Source: Brasenia schreberi
Taxonomy: Eukaryota > Streptophyta > Magnoliopsida > Nymphaeales > Cabombaceae
Length of the DNA stretch: 64,000 bases
Reading direction: 5' to 3'
NCBI GenBank assembly: GCA_036023115.1
Contig: JAYKKT010000049.1
Coordinates: forward strand, 1 to 64,000
A model generated the notes under the pieces. It was not told the origin of the DNA. It saw only the letters and a program-made list of their open reading frames with translations, and ran no database searches. This document shows positions 49,431 to 60,101 of the stretch, in pieces. The position numbers were made by a program, and so were the translations under genes. How positions within the stretch are numbered: the stretch's first letter is position 1; each line of letters starts with the position of its first letter.

Positions 49431-50065
49431 TCGCATGATCCAACATAATCGCATGTTGTGCAAATGCAATAGTCAAATAAAGTATATAAAAATAAAATAT
49501 AGGTGAAAATACTTTTGTCATAGATATATAAAAATAATTTATGAAGATAATTTCACAAGAGCAACATGCCCCAAAGTTATGTACCTCACAATATCTAATA
49601 CATTAAACAACCCTCATAATAAAGGTAGAGGATGCGTATGCGTCAAAGGGATAAAGACTACTCTCTCTCTCTCTCTCTCTCTGAACATGGTAAATGCACA
49701 CACCTATTTGTGCCAAAACATCCTTAAAGATAAGGATCATTTCATCAGTGAGATCGACTATTTAGTTTTGAATTAAAAAACAAAAAATATTATTGTATTT
49801 TTGCATAGCGCATTTAATGCACCTAGTACTATTTTACTTTTGCTTAAAGATATCAACTATTGATCTCAACGATCGGACAATTTAGATCTTTTAAGTAGAT
49901 TTGAGTATAAATGAGTGTGCACATAGACTATGCACGGATGGCTGAATCTAACATTTGTGGTTAGATCTACTAAACAAGTACCAATTCAAGGTATCATGGT
50001 TCTCAAGCACATAGTATGCAAACACACAAAACCCCTCATTGAGTTGTAATTTCAAGGGTTCTATT
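49431..50065. other. Spacer with (CT)n microsatellite
   Basis: A CT run lies at 49661-49682; otherwise nothing recognised. Confidence 0.6.
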
Positions 50066-51970
50066 TAGTGTTGTTCGATGTATATTGTATTATGTATCGT
50101 TTTGGTCCACAATACAATATCGTTTTGTATCGTAATTTAATAAAAAAATTATTTTAAAAATAATAATTATAAAGAATTCATATAATGTAAAAATTTAGTA
50201 CATATTCATCATTCACCATTCAATAATTAAAAAATAAATTACACATTTTGAAAGAGAATTATTAGAAAAAATACAACTTCCATAATTGAAAAAATACACT
50301 TACACATTGTAATCAATATCATCAACTAAATAATCTTATCTTCGCTTTTCTTAAGATCTTCACTACCTTATACTTCAAAATCAAAATCATCATTCCTTTG
50401 ATAATATTGTTGTTGTGCTCCTTCCAAATTAATTCATATAATTTCTTCAGTTAGGAGTGCATTTGTTTCATTATTTATTTAACTTTTCTAATTAAAGTCA
50501 TTGAGCCACTTATGTTCCAACTTATTGCGCTTTTTTGTGTGGATGTGTTCAAAAGACACTACAATTCTATTCACAATCTGTTACACTAAAAGTTTGACTC
50601 AAAACTCTTACTGTAAAATCTTTAAGGTTTGGACAATCATTTTCAAACTTATTCTACCAAACATCTGATATAAAAAGAAAAACATCATGAACTTAATCTA
50701 TAATAAATATAAGATTTAATAAACTTAAATATTAAGATACATAGTTTACTTAGACGCATATTAATGCAATTGTGAATGGCTATAAGCAAGCCCACTAAGT
50801 GAAGAGCATTATCGTAGATCTATCGCTCTACTATCATCAATGACCAATCTGTTTATACAATCAATGGTACCACAGTTTATCTCACCGTCCTTTTTAAAGC
50901 TTGCACAATATATGAATGTTGGGTTTAAGTAATAAGCTGTTGAATGAATAGACTGTGTGTTATCTATAATGTTTCACACGGGCACATAATTCCTCTTTCT
51001 TCTATTAGAATTGCTTCTAATGACTTCTTTTACCCTATTCATGCTTCATAAAGATAACCAATAGATGATTTCTCCTCATTGTCAGCCAATCTCAAAACTT
51101 TCACTAAAGAACATGTAATCCTGAATATTCAAACACAGGAGTTTAAAAATATACTCATAAAGATTGTATCTGAAATCTCATTCATATTTCTGTTTCTTTT
51201 ATTTTTAGGTAACTCTGGAAATTGTTTTCACTCGTCAGAGGAAAACATTCTCTTAAAGGCATACTTTTGTTTCACAATGTTCGGTATAGATAATAAATTA
51301 GTTTCAAACCGAGTTATAACTGTACGAAAGAGCTCTACACCATCTGTATATCTCCTCATCATATATAATACAAAAGCATGGTTGTAGATAAATTTGGTGA
51401 TATCTTCAACACTTAATTGTTTTATAATTAATTATATTCTCTGTAATTAATTAAACTATATTATCTAGCCCAATCTCAGATATCACATTATCAAACTCTT
51501 GTCATAGAAATTCTGTAGTATGTCTCTCCTCTAACATGTTTAGGGATCTCAAAAGTATAAGTCCTTTAAGACAATAGAAAAGAAGGTTTAATAAAGTTAT
51601 TCCTCGTTTATCTGTTCATCTATCTGCCATAATAGTACATCTTGTCTCTTTCCATAACTCTCTCAAAATGAAACAATACTCTTAAACTTCAAGAATAATC
51701 TTATCTCATAGTTTTTTTCTTAAATTTTGATAAGAGGACATATTATACACTTGACTAATGTTAACAATTGCATCTGTCATTGCTTGAAAATGAAAATTGT
51801 TTGATACATTAAATGGATTGCATGCATCATAAAACCATATACCCACTACAAGGTTTGTTTACTTATGCAATTGCTCTGAAGTTATAGCAACACGAATTCC
51901 AGGTTGAGCAACATGTTTAGTGCTAGGAGAGAAAAATGATTGTATGTGTTGATTTATATAATAAGATACG
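50066..51970 (-). mobile_element. Decayed hAT transposase relic with 3' end
   Basis: Minus strand, 5' to 3': FYDACNPFNVSNNFHFQAMT near 51830, TRCTIMADR near 51640 (start of the DUF659-type catalytic region), DNVISEIGLDN near 51490, then KFIYNHAFVLYMMRRYTDG, ITRFETNLLSIPNI and KRMFSSDEWKQFPE at 51400-51190. Then come NIIDNTQSIHSTAYYLNPTF near 50960 and the dimerisation block HIHTKKRNKLEHKWLNDFN at 50550-50490. The 3' end (50475-50066) matches the derivative at 4267-4735 and ends with a TAGTGTTG terminus. Stops and frameshifts are frequent; the N-terminal zinc-finger part is missing at the junction with the copia LTR. Confidence 0.88.
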
Positions 51971-51974
51971 ATTA

Positions 51975-52271
51975 TGTTGAAGTAATCTACTCATGTACGC
52001 TGACAGGCAGAGATGGAGGATGGCTCATGGTAGCTGCCGCAACCCCTTACTTTTATTCATCTTCTGATAACCCTAATAAAGTTGATTAGGGTTATATAGT
52101 ACGACTTAACTTCAAAGACGCATTTACCCTTACTTAAAGACACTAAAAAAATCTTATTTATAATGGATCAGATATTGATCCATTGAGATCCTAATTATCT
52201 AAGACACTAATTAAAGGTTGAAGAAATAAAATAGAATAGGAGTCTTCATCTTCAGCTTGATTTCCAATACA
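51975..52271 (-). mobile_element. 3' LTR of the copia element (inner end sharp, outer end approximate)
   Basis: On the minus strand the sequence AATTGAGGGGG (polypurine tract, about 52282-52272) is followed by TGTATTGG, a normal copia LTR start. The LTR carries a TATATAA box near 52100 and an ATGAATAAAAG polyadenylation-type signal near 52050. The outer end is near 51975, where it meets the hAT relic. Confidence 0.7.
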
Positions 52272-52299
52272 CCCCCTCAATTTGGGTCTTGAAGGCTTG

Positions 52300-55200
52300 A
52301 AATACCCAACTTGACAAGAGTCTTCTTTAACCCATTAGCAGATATTGGTTTAGTGAGAATATCAGTCAATTGATCCGGAACGTACATAAAGGAGATTGAA
52401 CATCCCTTTGGAAACTTTTTCTCTAACAAAGTGACAATCTATTTCAATATGTTTGGTCCTAATGAAAAACTGGATTAGATACCATTTGAAGAGTTGTTTT
52501 ATTGTCAGTAAAAAACTTGATTGAAGTTTTCCTTCCGAGACCAATTTCATCAAGAAGTGAAGTGATCCATAAGCCTTCATACAACCCGAGAGCAATACCC
52601 GATATTCAGCCTCTACACTTGATCTGGCCACTAGTGATTGCTTTATACTTTTCCAAGATACTATCTTACCTCTTAAACTTATAATGTAACCAGATGTTGA
52701 TTTTCTATCAACCTTGAAACCTGCCCAATCTACATCCGAATAAATTTCTATATCCAGTGTGGAGTATATCGTAGACCATAAGTAATAAAGGATTTCAAAT
52801 ATCAGATGATATGAAACACGGAATTCATATGATGTTTAGATTGTGAATGCATACATCTACTAACATATCCAACTGCAAAACTCACATCTAGTCGTGTGAT
52901 GGTAATATATATTAGTTTTCTCACCAATCGTTGATATCTACCAACATCTTCATATGGCTCAACTGAATTTTCATTGTCTTCTTTTGAAATTTCCATGGGA
53001 CTAGACCATACCGTGTAGTCCTCCATTTCCGTCTCTTTCAATAAGTCTAGAATGTATTTCCTTTGACTTTAGAATAAACTGTTTTTACTATGAATTATTT
53101 CAATGCCCAAGAGATAGTGTAATTTGTCCAAGTCCTTTAAGTCAAACAATGCACTTAGTTGTTTTTTCAAAATATCTATGCCTTCTATATCATCTCCTGT
53201 AATGATGATGGCATCTACATATACCAGAAGTAATATAGTTTTCCTTCCCTTAGTAATAAATAGTGTATGATCATTAACACACCTTTTAAATCCCAAACTC
53301 ATAATATCATCACTGAATTTATCAAGCCATGCTCGTGGAGATTGTTTTAAACCATAAATTAATTTCTTTAGTTTGCATACCTTGTTGTGCATTTGTTCAT
53401 GATCATACCCAGGTGGTGGGTCCATGTAGATATCTTTCATAAGATCACTCTGAAGGAAAGCATTCTTTACATCCAACTGTCATAAGTTCCATCCTTTATT
53501 GACATCTAAGTTGAGAATAATTCTAATAGTATTCATTTTTGTTACTAGTGCAAAAGTTTCTGTATAATCAATACCATATTATTGACTGTAGCCCTTAGTC
53601 ACTAATCTCACTTTGTATCTTTCTATATTTCTGTCAGCTTTGTACTTGACTGAATACACCCATTTGCATCCCACTATTTTCCTCTCTCTTGGTAAGTCAA
53701 CAAGTTCCCATATGTTATTTTTTTCTAGTGCTGCAATTTCTTCCTTCATTATTGCCCTCCACTCTAGTTGTTGTTCTGCTTCAGAAAATGTTCTGAGAAT
53801 ATAAATATTATTTGCATTCATCACAAACAAATGGTAGTCTTTTAGATAATTAGTATATGAGACCAATTTTTGTAAGGAATACTTTGCAATTTCACATTTC
53901 CCTTTTTTAAGAGCAATAGGGAGATCATCAGTTTCAAAAAAAGAATCTTGAGAAATTATCTGAGGAGGAGCCAAATCTGATTTAGGGTGAGGATCTTGAT
54001 TCAAAGTAGTAGACTAATGTGAAAGGAAGGCATTTCTCTCACCTCTAGTATAGACTTGCCAATTTTGTCCTCGTGGAGGATGAGTTTCCTCTTCTTCTCT
54101 TTCAACCTCTGGTTGATTTTCATATGGTGAAAGTGGTATCATATGAGGTGAATAGTAGTCTAATAATAGATCCTCTTGTTTACTATAAAATGGTGTATCT
54201 TCATGAAAGGTAACATCCATAGTAATATAGGACTTTCTTTTAATAGGATCATAACATTTATACTCTTTTTGAGTAGTAGAATATCTCAAGAAAATGCATT
54301 TCACTACTCTAGCATGTAATTTATCTCTCATATCATGATATATATGAACAAAGCAAGTACATCCAAAGACTTTTTGTAGTAAATGAAATTGCCTTTTTGA
54401 GGAACATAATGAGTGAAAATGAGTATTACCCTTGAGAACCCTGCTTGGCATACGATTGATGAGATACACCGTTGTTAAGGTTGCTTCACCCCAATATATT
54501 TTTGGAACTTTCTACCCAAGTAGAAGTGTTCTGGACACCTCTAGGATATGTTTATTTTTTCTCTCAGAAATACCATTTTATTGTGGATAATGTGAGTATG
54601 AAGTTTGATGCAAAATACAACGCTCTAAGAAATATGCATGGAGTGAGAGACATATATTCCCCTCCATTATCATTGCGAATAAGAGACATATATTCCCCTC
54701 CATTATCATTGCGAATAATTCTAACAGTATGCTGAAATTGAGTATGTATAAATTGACAATAAATGGGAAAGATATCTTTCACCTCCTCCTTGGTTCTCAT
54801 AAGATATATCATGGTAAACTTGGTGCAATCATCAATGAAAGAGAAAGTATTTGTGACCATCCAATGAAATGGTAAAACAAGGCTCCCAAACATCAGAGTG
54901 AATAATCTCAAAAGGTTTAGAAGATTTTTCTTCATTCAAAAGAAATGAAACATAATGATGTTTTGCCTCTTGGCAGGTTTCACAATTTATATTTAAATCA
55001 TTGCAAAAAGGAAATTCAGGCAATAACATTTGAATTTTTTATAATGGTAAATATCCTAATCTCTGGTGCCATAAAGATAACTCTGTCTTCTATTTTTCTG
55101 TAATCAATGTTGACTGCATTGCTGCTCTTCTGACTTCATTGTAGAGATAAAGACCTTTCTGCATACTACTATGACCAAAGATTCTCTCCATCCTTAGTTC

Positions 55201-55320
55201 CTCAAAATAACATCTAGTAGAATAAAAAATTAGACGACGATTTAGATTTTTTGTCATGGCAAAGACAGACACTAAATTTACTGAAATATTTGGAACATGT
55301 AGGATATTCTTCAATACTCC
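52300..55320 (-). mobile_element. Decayed Ty1/copia pol
   Basis: Minus strand: pre-integrase region (ILHVPNISVNLVSVFAMTKN, 55314-55090); zinc region (CETCQEAKHH near 54990); integrase core (FIDDCTKFTMIYLMRTKEEV near 54820, IRNDNGGEY near 54700); TYLINRMPSRVLKG near 54470; FGCTCFVHI; RT (AIMKEEIAALEKNNIWELVD, WVYSVKYKADRNIERYKVRL, then MDVKNAFLQSDLMKDIYMDP and LVYVDAIIITGDD, the YVDD box changed to YVDA); and RNase H (ARSSVEAEYRVL, then RTKHIEIDCHFVREK at about 52440). Several stops divide it into at least six frames. gag and the 5' LTR are missing; at 55320 it abuts a gypsy fragment. Confidence 0.93.
54646..54717 (-). repeat. 36-bp in-frame tandem duplication in the copia integrase
   Basis: 54646-54681 and 54682-54717 are identical and add a second copy of IRNDNGGEYMSL, which includes the catalytic aspartate block of the integrase. 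Confidence 0.92.
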
Positions 55321-55324
55321 AAAA

Positions 55325-55985
55325 GGTATACGTCACCTCAAAGAAAGTTGTGAAGCTAAATATAGCACTTAGGATAGATAAAGAAGAAGTGAATCTCGAT
55401 GATATTTCTATCATGAGGGAGTTTCTAGAGATTTTTCAAGATGATCTTCTAGGATTTTCTCAAAAATGAGAAGTTGAATTTACAATTGACTTACAACCAA
55501 GTGCTCAATCAATTTCTAAGGCACCTATATGATGTCACTTGCTCAACTGAAAGAATTGCAAGCTCAGTTATAGGAGTTATTAAAAAAAGATTTTATTAAG
55601 CCGATTATATTTCTTTGAGGTGCACCTATCTTTTTCTTTTTCATAAAGAAGGATAAATCTTTATACCTCTGTATTGATTATTGTAAATTGAATCATGTCA
55701 TGATCAAGAATAAGTACCTTTATCGAGGATAAATGATTTGTTCTATCAGTTGCACAATGCAAGTATGTTTTCTAAAATTGATTTGTATGAGGTATGGACA
55801 TTACAAATTTTTGGTGATGTCTTTTGGGTTCACTAATGCATGTGCAACATTTATGGATTTAAGAGTATTTAATAATTATTTGATGTTTATGCTTCTAAAC
55901 AACTAAAGAAACACAAGGTAAACTATCCACTGCATGAATTGGAGCTAGCAACCATAGTCTTTGCCTTGAAGATGTGGTAACATTA
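55325..55985 (+). mobile_element. Decayed Ty3/gypsy fragment, copy 2
   Basis: 55325-55790 duplicates 44047-44510. It then continues into RT ([20 protein letters not shown] near 55800) and, after an internal deletion, RNase H ([20 protein letters not shown] near 55890). All frames are broken. Confidence 0.87.
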
Positions 55986-57366
55986 ATGAGGTGTATTTGA
56001 TTATACATGCATGTTTATGTTAATAATGTTGATTTAAATTGTGATATATAATTTCATCTTATACGAAGTATGACTTGAAACATGTATGTCTTTATCGTGT
56101 TTGTGATTATGGAGAGACTACATCTATCTATGAGCACGATTGTTTTTACTCATAGTTTATAATATTATAGGATCAAGTTAGTAAAAGCGTTGAGAGGATC
56201 ATTGAGCTTCTAGCATCAAAGATAGTGCACTAACATTAGCATGCTATAAATAGATTTTAAATATTTTTGTTGTTTTAGTTATACCACAACATGTACTTCA
56301 ACTTTATTGTAAATAAATAAATGAATATTTAGCACATTTTGGATCTTACAGGGTTGTGACATTGAATTGTTAAGAGTCCACAGACATTTGGTCATGTAGC
56401 ATGGACATGCCTATATCCACATCAAACAAATTTTGTGGGTATGAAAAACTAGATTTTGTCCACTTATGCATGACTATAATTTCAAAAGTTATAAGAGTAT
56501 TTCAAAATTGATGAATGATCACCTTATTATATTCATGCCACCGAAAAACAATTGTCATGCATAAGTGAGCAACATCATTAATAGACGTCATAGTCATTCA
56601 TGCCTTTATATCATATCTAAAAAGTGATATGGCAAAAGCTAGTTAATAGCTAACTCTAGCTCGTACCAATCCTTGATCCGAGTTCGTTGTCTTTTGATAC
56701 AAAGGGAGGCCCAAGCTGGAAACATGCACACACACATACACCTTGCTGAGAGTTGAGCTCCCCACCAACAGAATGGCATGGGAACCCCCTGACGATTGAG
56801 CTAGCACACATAAGTACCTAGCTACATCTAACGTTTTGCTACTTCAATGATACGTATCGTCTACTGAATGACATGACAGTACTTAGCAATAAACTGTTAT
56901 TTATCAATTAAAAGCCATATATATTCGGTACGAATACGAAAATATACGGTATTGTTCTAGGACGACTTGTATACAATGGCAAGCACGACTCTCACGAATG
57001 AGTTTGCAGGGGTTAGATCAATGCTAGTTCACAAATCTGATTAAGGAATGTCTGACCCTATCCTTGTTCATTTTAAAGACAAGGAGAGAACTAGTGGTGG
57101 GGTGGAGACCACAGTAAAAACAAAGGTATAATTATAACATATGCAACCATTATATATAAGGGTGCTTAAAACGTAAAAGTAATACCTACAGTAAATGTTT
57201 ACTTTAACAAAACAATGAGAAGACAAGAGTGAGGAACACTATTAGAGAGAGTGTAGGAATCAATTTTCCTATATATACACAGAAGTATTATTATACAATT
57301 TATATTATATGTAACCACATATGTATAATTTACTCAATACATACATATTATAGGCATATACAAGCA
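55986..57366. other. Intergenic, nothing recognised
   Basis: AT-rich; no coding similarity on either strand. Confidence 0.5.
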
Positions 57367-57570
57367 CAGATGCATATGATAATATATAAACATATAAATT
57401 ATGTATATAACACAAATTGCAAATGTATATATAATGCAAATTAAACATTTTTGTTGATGTAAACAAATGCATATCATAATATATAAACATAGAAATTATG
57501 TATATAATCAAATTGCATATGTATATATAATGCAAAATAAACATTTTTGTTGATGTAAACAAATGACATA
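57367..57570. repeat. AT-rich tandem repeat, about 98-bp unit, two copies plus a piece
   Basis: The block from ACAAATGCATATCATAATAT to CATTTTTGTTGATGTAA appears twice, and a third copy starts at about 57555. Confidence 0.85.
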
Positions 57571-57735
57571 CAATATATAAACTTTTTGGGTTGGGTTAGG
57601 TCGAGTCTACTTTAATCAAGACCTAACCTGATTTTTTGTCAAGTAACTTTTGAGCGACTTGGACGTGACACGTGACTTGAATTTTTCATGCCGGGTATAA
57701 AATTGCCACATCTAGTTTCATTCTAACATAAATAT

Positions 57736-58230
57736 CAGTGTTGTTCAACATGTATGGTATCATGTATCGTTTTGCTCCATAATACAGGCGTATCATATTG
57801 TATCATATTTTAATATTAAAAAATATAAAAAATATTTTAAAAAATCAGAAAATTTAGTTAAAATCCAAAAAATAGGAAAAAAATAGGAAAAATTTGGTAA
57901 ATGCAAAGAATTCATATAATGTAAAGTTTAGTACATATTGATCATTCATCATTGAACAATTGAAAAAAATTATATTTTTGAAGCAAAAAATGAAATATAT
58001 TTACATTTACATATTGTAAATTTGTAATCAGGATCATTAACTAAATAATCTTCATCTTCTCCTTAATGAAGATTCAAAGTTTCTTACCACCTTCTGCTTC
58101 AAAATCAAAATCTTCATCTCCTTGATGATGTTGTTGCGCTCCTTCCAAATTAATCTTTGCAATATCTTCTTCGGTTAGGAGTGTATTTTCTTCTTTATCT
58201 TCCATAATCTACTCATCTAATATATTAAAA
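57736..58230 (-). mobile_element. hAT 3' end (third family member)
   Basis: Starts with CAGTGTTGTTCAACATG at 57736 and matches the 3' parts of the relics at 4.3 kb and 50.1 kb, including the transposase C-terminal remnant (TEEDIAKINLEGAQQ, DEDFDFEAEGG) on the minus strand near 58200-58080. The 5' end is unclear. A short stretch near 58885-58915 (GTATCGCACGATACGGGCC) resembles hAT subterminal motifs and may be its other end. Confidence 0.7.
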
Positions 58231-59555
58231 TTAACAAACTGCTATCTTTGTACATGTAGTTTGCACATTTGCTAATTTTTATATGTGAGCAAAACGATGA
58301 GCTCCATTTATTTGATTATTGAGTCTATGACACCCCAGTGATGTGATATTGTTATTGGATGATATCTTCATTTTCTCTTACAGGAGACTAGCTTTTTAAC
58401 TAATGCTTGAAGTGGTTTGAAACTGAAGGATGATAGATTAATGTTATGGGTTAAAATCAGGTAATTTAATTACTTCTGATCTCACTTCACAAATTGAGTT
58501 AAGCCTCACACACGCTGACATGTTCAACTCAATGAAAGTCATGTAAGGTGAACCCTAAAATAGTGAAGTTGTGAAATGTCAACTCAATGAACTGAGACAA
58601 CCAAATTGTTCTTCATTGTTTGCAATTTCATGAAATTAGAAACTGGTAGCAGAAATATACCTAAAAATTAGCAATAGAAAGGGAAATAATTTTGTCACAA
58701 TTTTTATTTGTTCCTCAATTATTCTTATTCAATAAATTTCTTATAAACTAACCCCAATTTACATGTTACATACATGACTTGCAATTTCAAACAAGCATAC
58801 CAGAGGATGCCTTTGAGAGAAGTGAAGAGAGGCCAGAAACCTGCCAAAAAAAATTGAAAAAAAAAATTGAAATTTTTTTTGGGGGCGTATCGCACGATAC
58901 GGGCCATATCGATAGGGAACTAGACACGTATTGTATAGGGAAAGAAATTAGTGGATCTTTATCTTCACTTAAACATATAATGATATACCCCCAAAAAAAT
59001 TAACTAGTAAATGATGATATATACATGAATAAATGAAGAGAAACGTTGGTTTGGAAGTGTTTCTAATCACAAGTGACATTGCAGAACTAGCAAAAATATA
59101 TATTTGAAATTGTCTCATGTTAACGTGTCTAATCTCCACAAGATGTGATCCAGTAACTTAATCTGCAAAGGTTAATAGGAAGATTAAGCATAATGAAAGC
59201 TAGAATTTTAGACGAATAGGATCCCTAGAAACAACCATGATCCATAGGCTCAAGGAGATTTGATTTTCATTGAGTTTGAGAAATTGTGTCACTATGATTT
59301 AAAATGTTAATAATTGGGAGCTTCTTCAGTTTCATTCTCTCTCTGTATATATATTAGTTCATGCACGCATCTATATCTGGTCATGATTAAATATTTGTAA
59401 AGATTTCAATCATCGGAACAATCATATCAGTCATTAAAATTTAAAGTTTAAAAAAAATTATTGATGTTTTTGTAGGTATATTAAATACTGTTTACTTTTT
59501 GCTGTAAACGTATAAAGATTGAATGATTAAAATCTTAAAAAAAAATGAATGTGTA
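58231..59555. other. Intergenic upstream of EBF gene, nothing recognised
   Basis: AT-rich apart from the hAT-like motif near 58885-58915. No gene is seen. Confidence 0.5.
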
Positions 59556-59946
59556 CATAGATTATGTTATATATATATTAAACCCGATCAACCTTGTTGG
59601 TACAGTGGGGTCCCCGGGATCCTGTGGGCCATTAATGATATGTGAAGAATTAATTTAATGTAAAAACGTCGTGAAGAAGAGGAGAAGAAGATGGACACGC
59701 GTAGGTTAGGTGCGCAAAAAGTGGGCTTAGATTAATAGAAAGATGCATTGAATGGGGAGGTGAGTGATGTAAGCAAGAGAGAGAAACCTATTCAGAAAAT
59801 CAGAAGGACCAAACTGGAATTTCAAAGACAGGCGAGGTGAACTGATCCAACCCCCTCTCTCTCTCTCTTTTATTCTTTAGGTGGCGAGGAGGGAAGGGCC
59901 CTTCAGTTGAGCCTAGATAATTCCTCTCTCTCTCTCGGTGGAGGAG
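59556..59946 (+). promoter_or_regulatory. Probable EBF promoter and start of 5' UTR
   Basis: Contains an AT run at about 59569-59580, a GTGGGGTCCC word near 59605 and TGTGGGCC near 59624 (TCP/site II-type words), an ACGCGT word at 59697-59702 (CAMTA-type), and CT-rich tracts at about 59850-59870 and 59919-59937 of the kind found near plant transcription starts. The exact start site is not fixed. The functional readings of these short words are inference. Confidence 0.4.
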
Positions 59947-60101
59947 ATGACTCTCTGATGCATTCAGTGGTTGGAAGAGAAGAGCTGTTTGTGTTGGTGT
60001 TCGTGGTGCTGCTGCTTTTTGTTGCTGGTGGTTGTGGGACGTCGGATTTGCTTTCTTGTGAATTCACAACGCCTTCATGCCTACGCTCGTCAAGTGCTGT
60101 G
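59947..60101 (+). promoter_or_regulatory. Upstream ORFs in the EBF 5' leader
   Basis: ATG ACT CTC TGA at 59947-59958 is a three-codon upstream ORF. Its stop overlaps a second ATG (TGATG, 59956-59960). The second frame runs 48 codons to the exon 1 donor at 60101 and passes the main ATG (60077) out of frame. After splicing it would continue in exon 2 to a stop at 61227-61229, 157 codons in all. Its peptide starts MHSVVGREELFVLVFVVLLL. It matters only if the transcript begins upstream of 59947. Confidence 0.55.
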
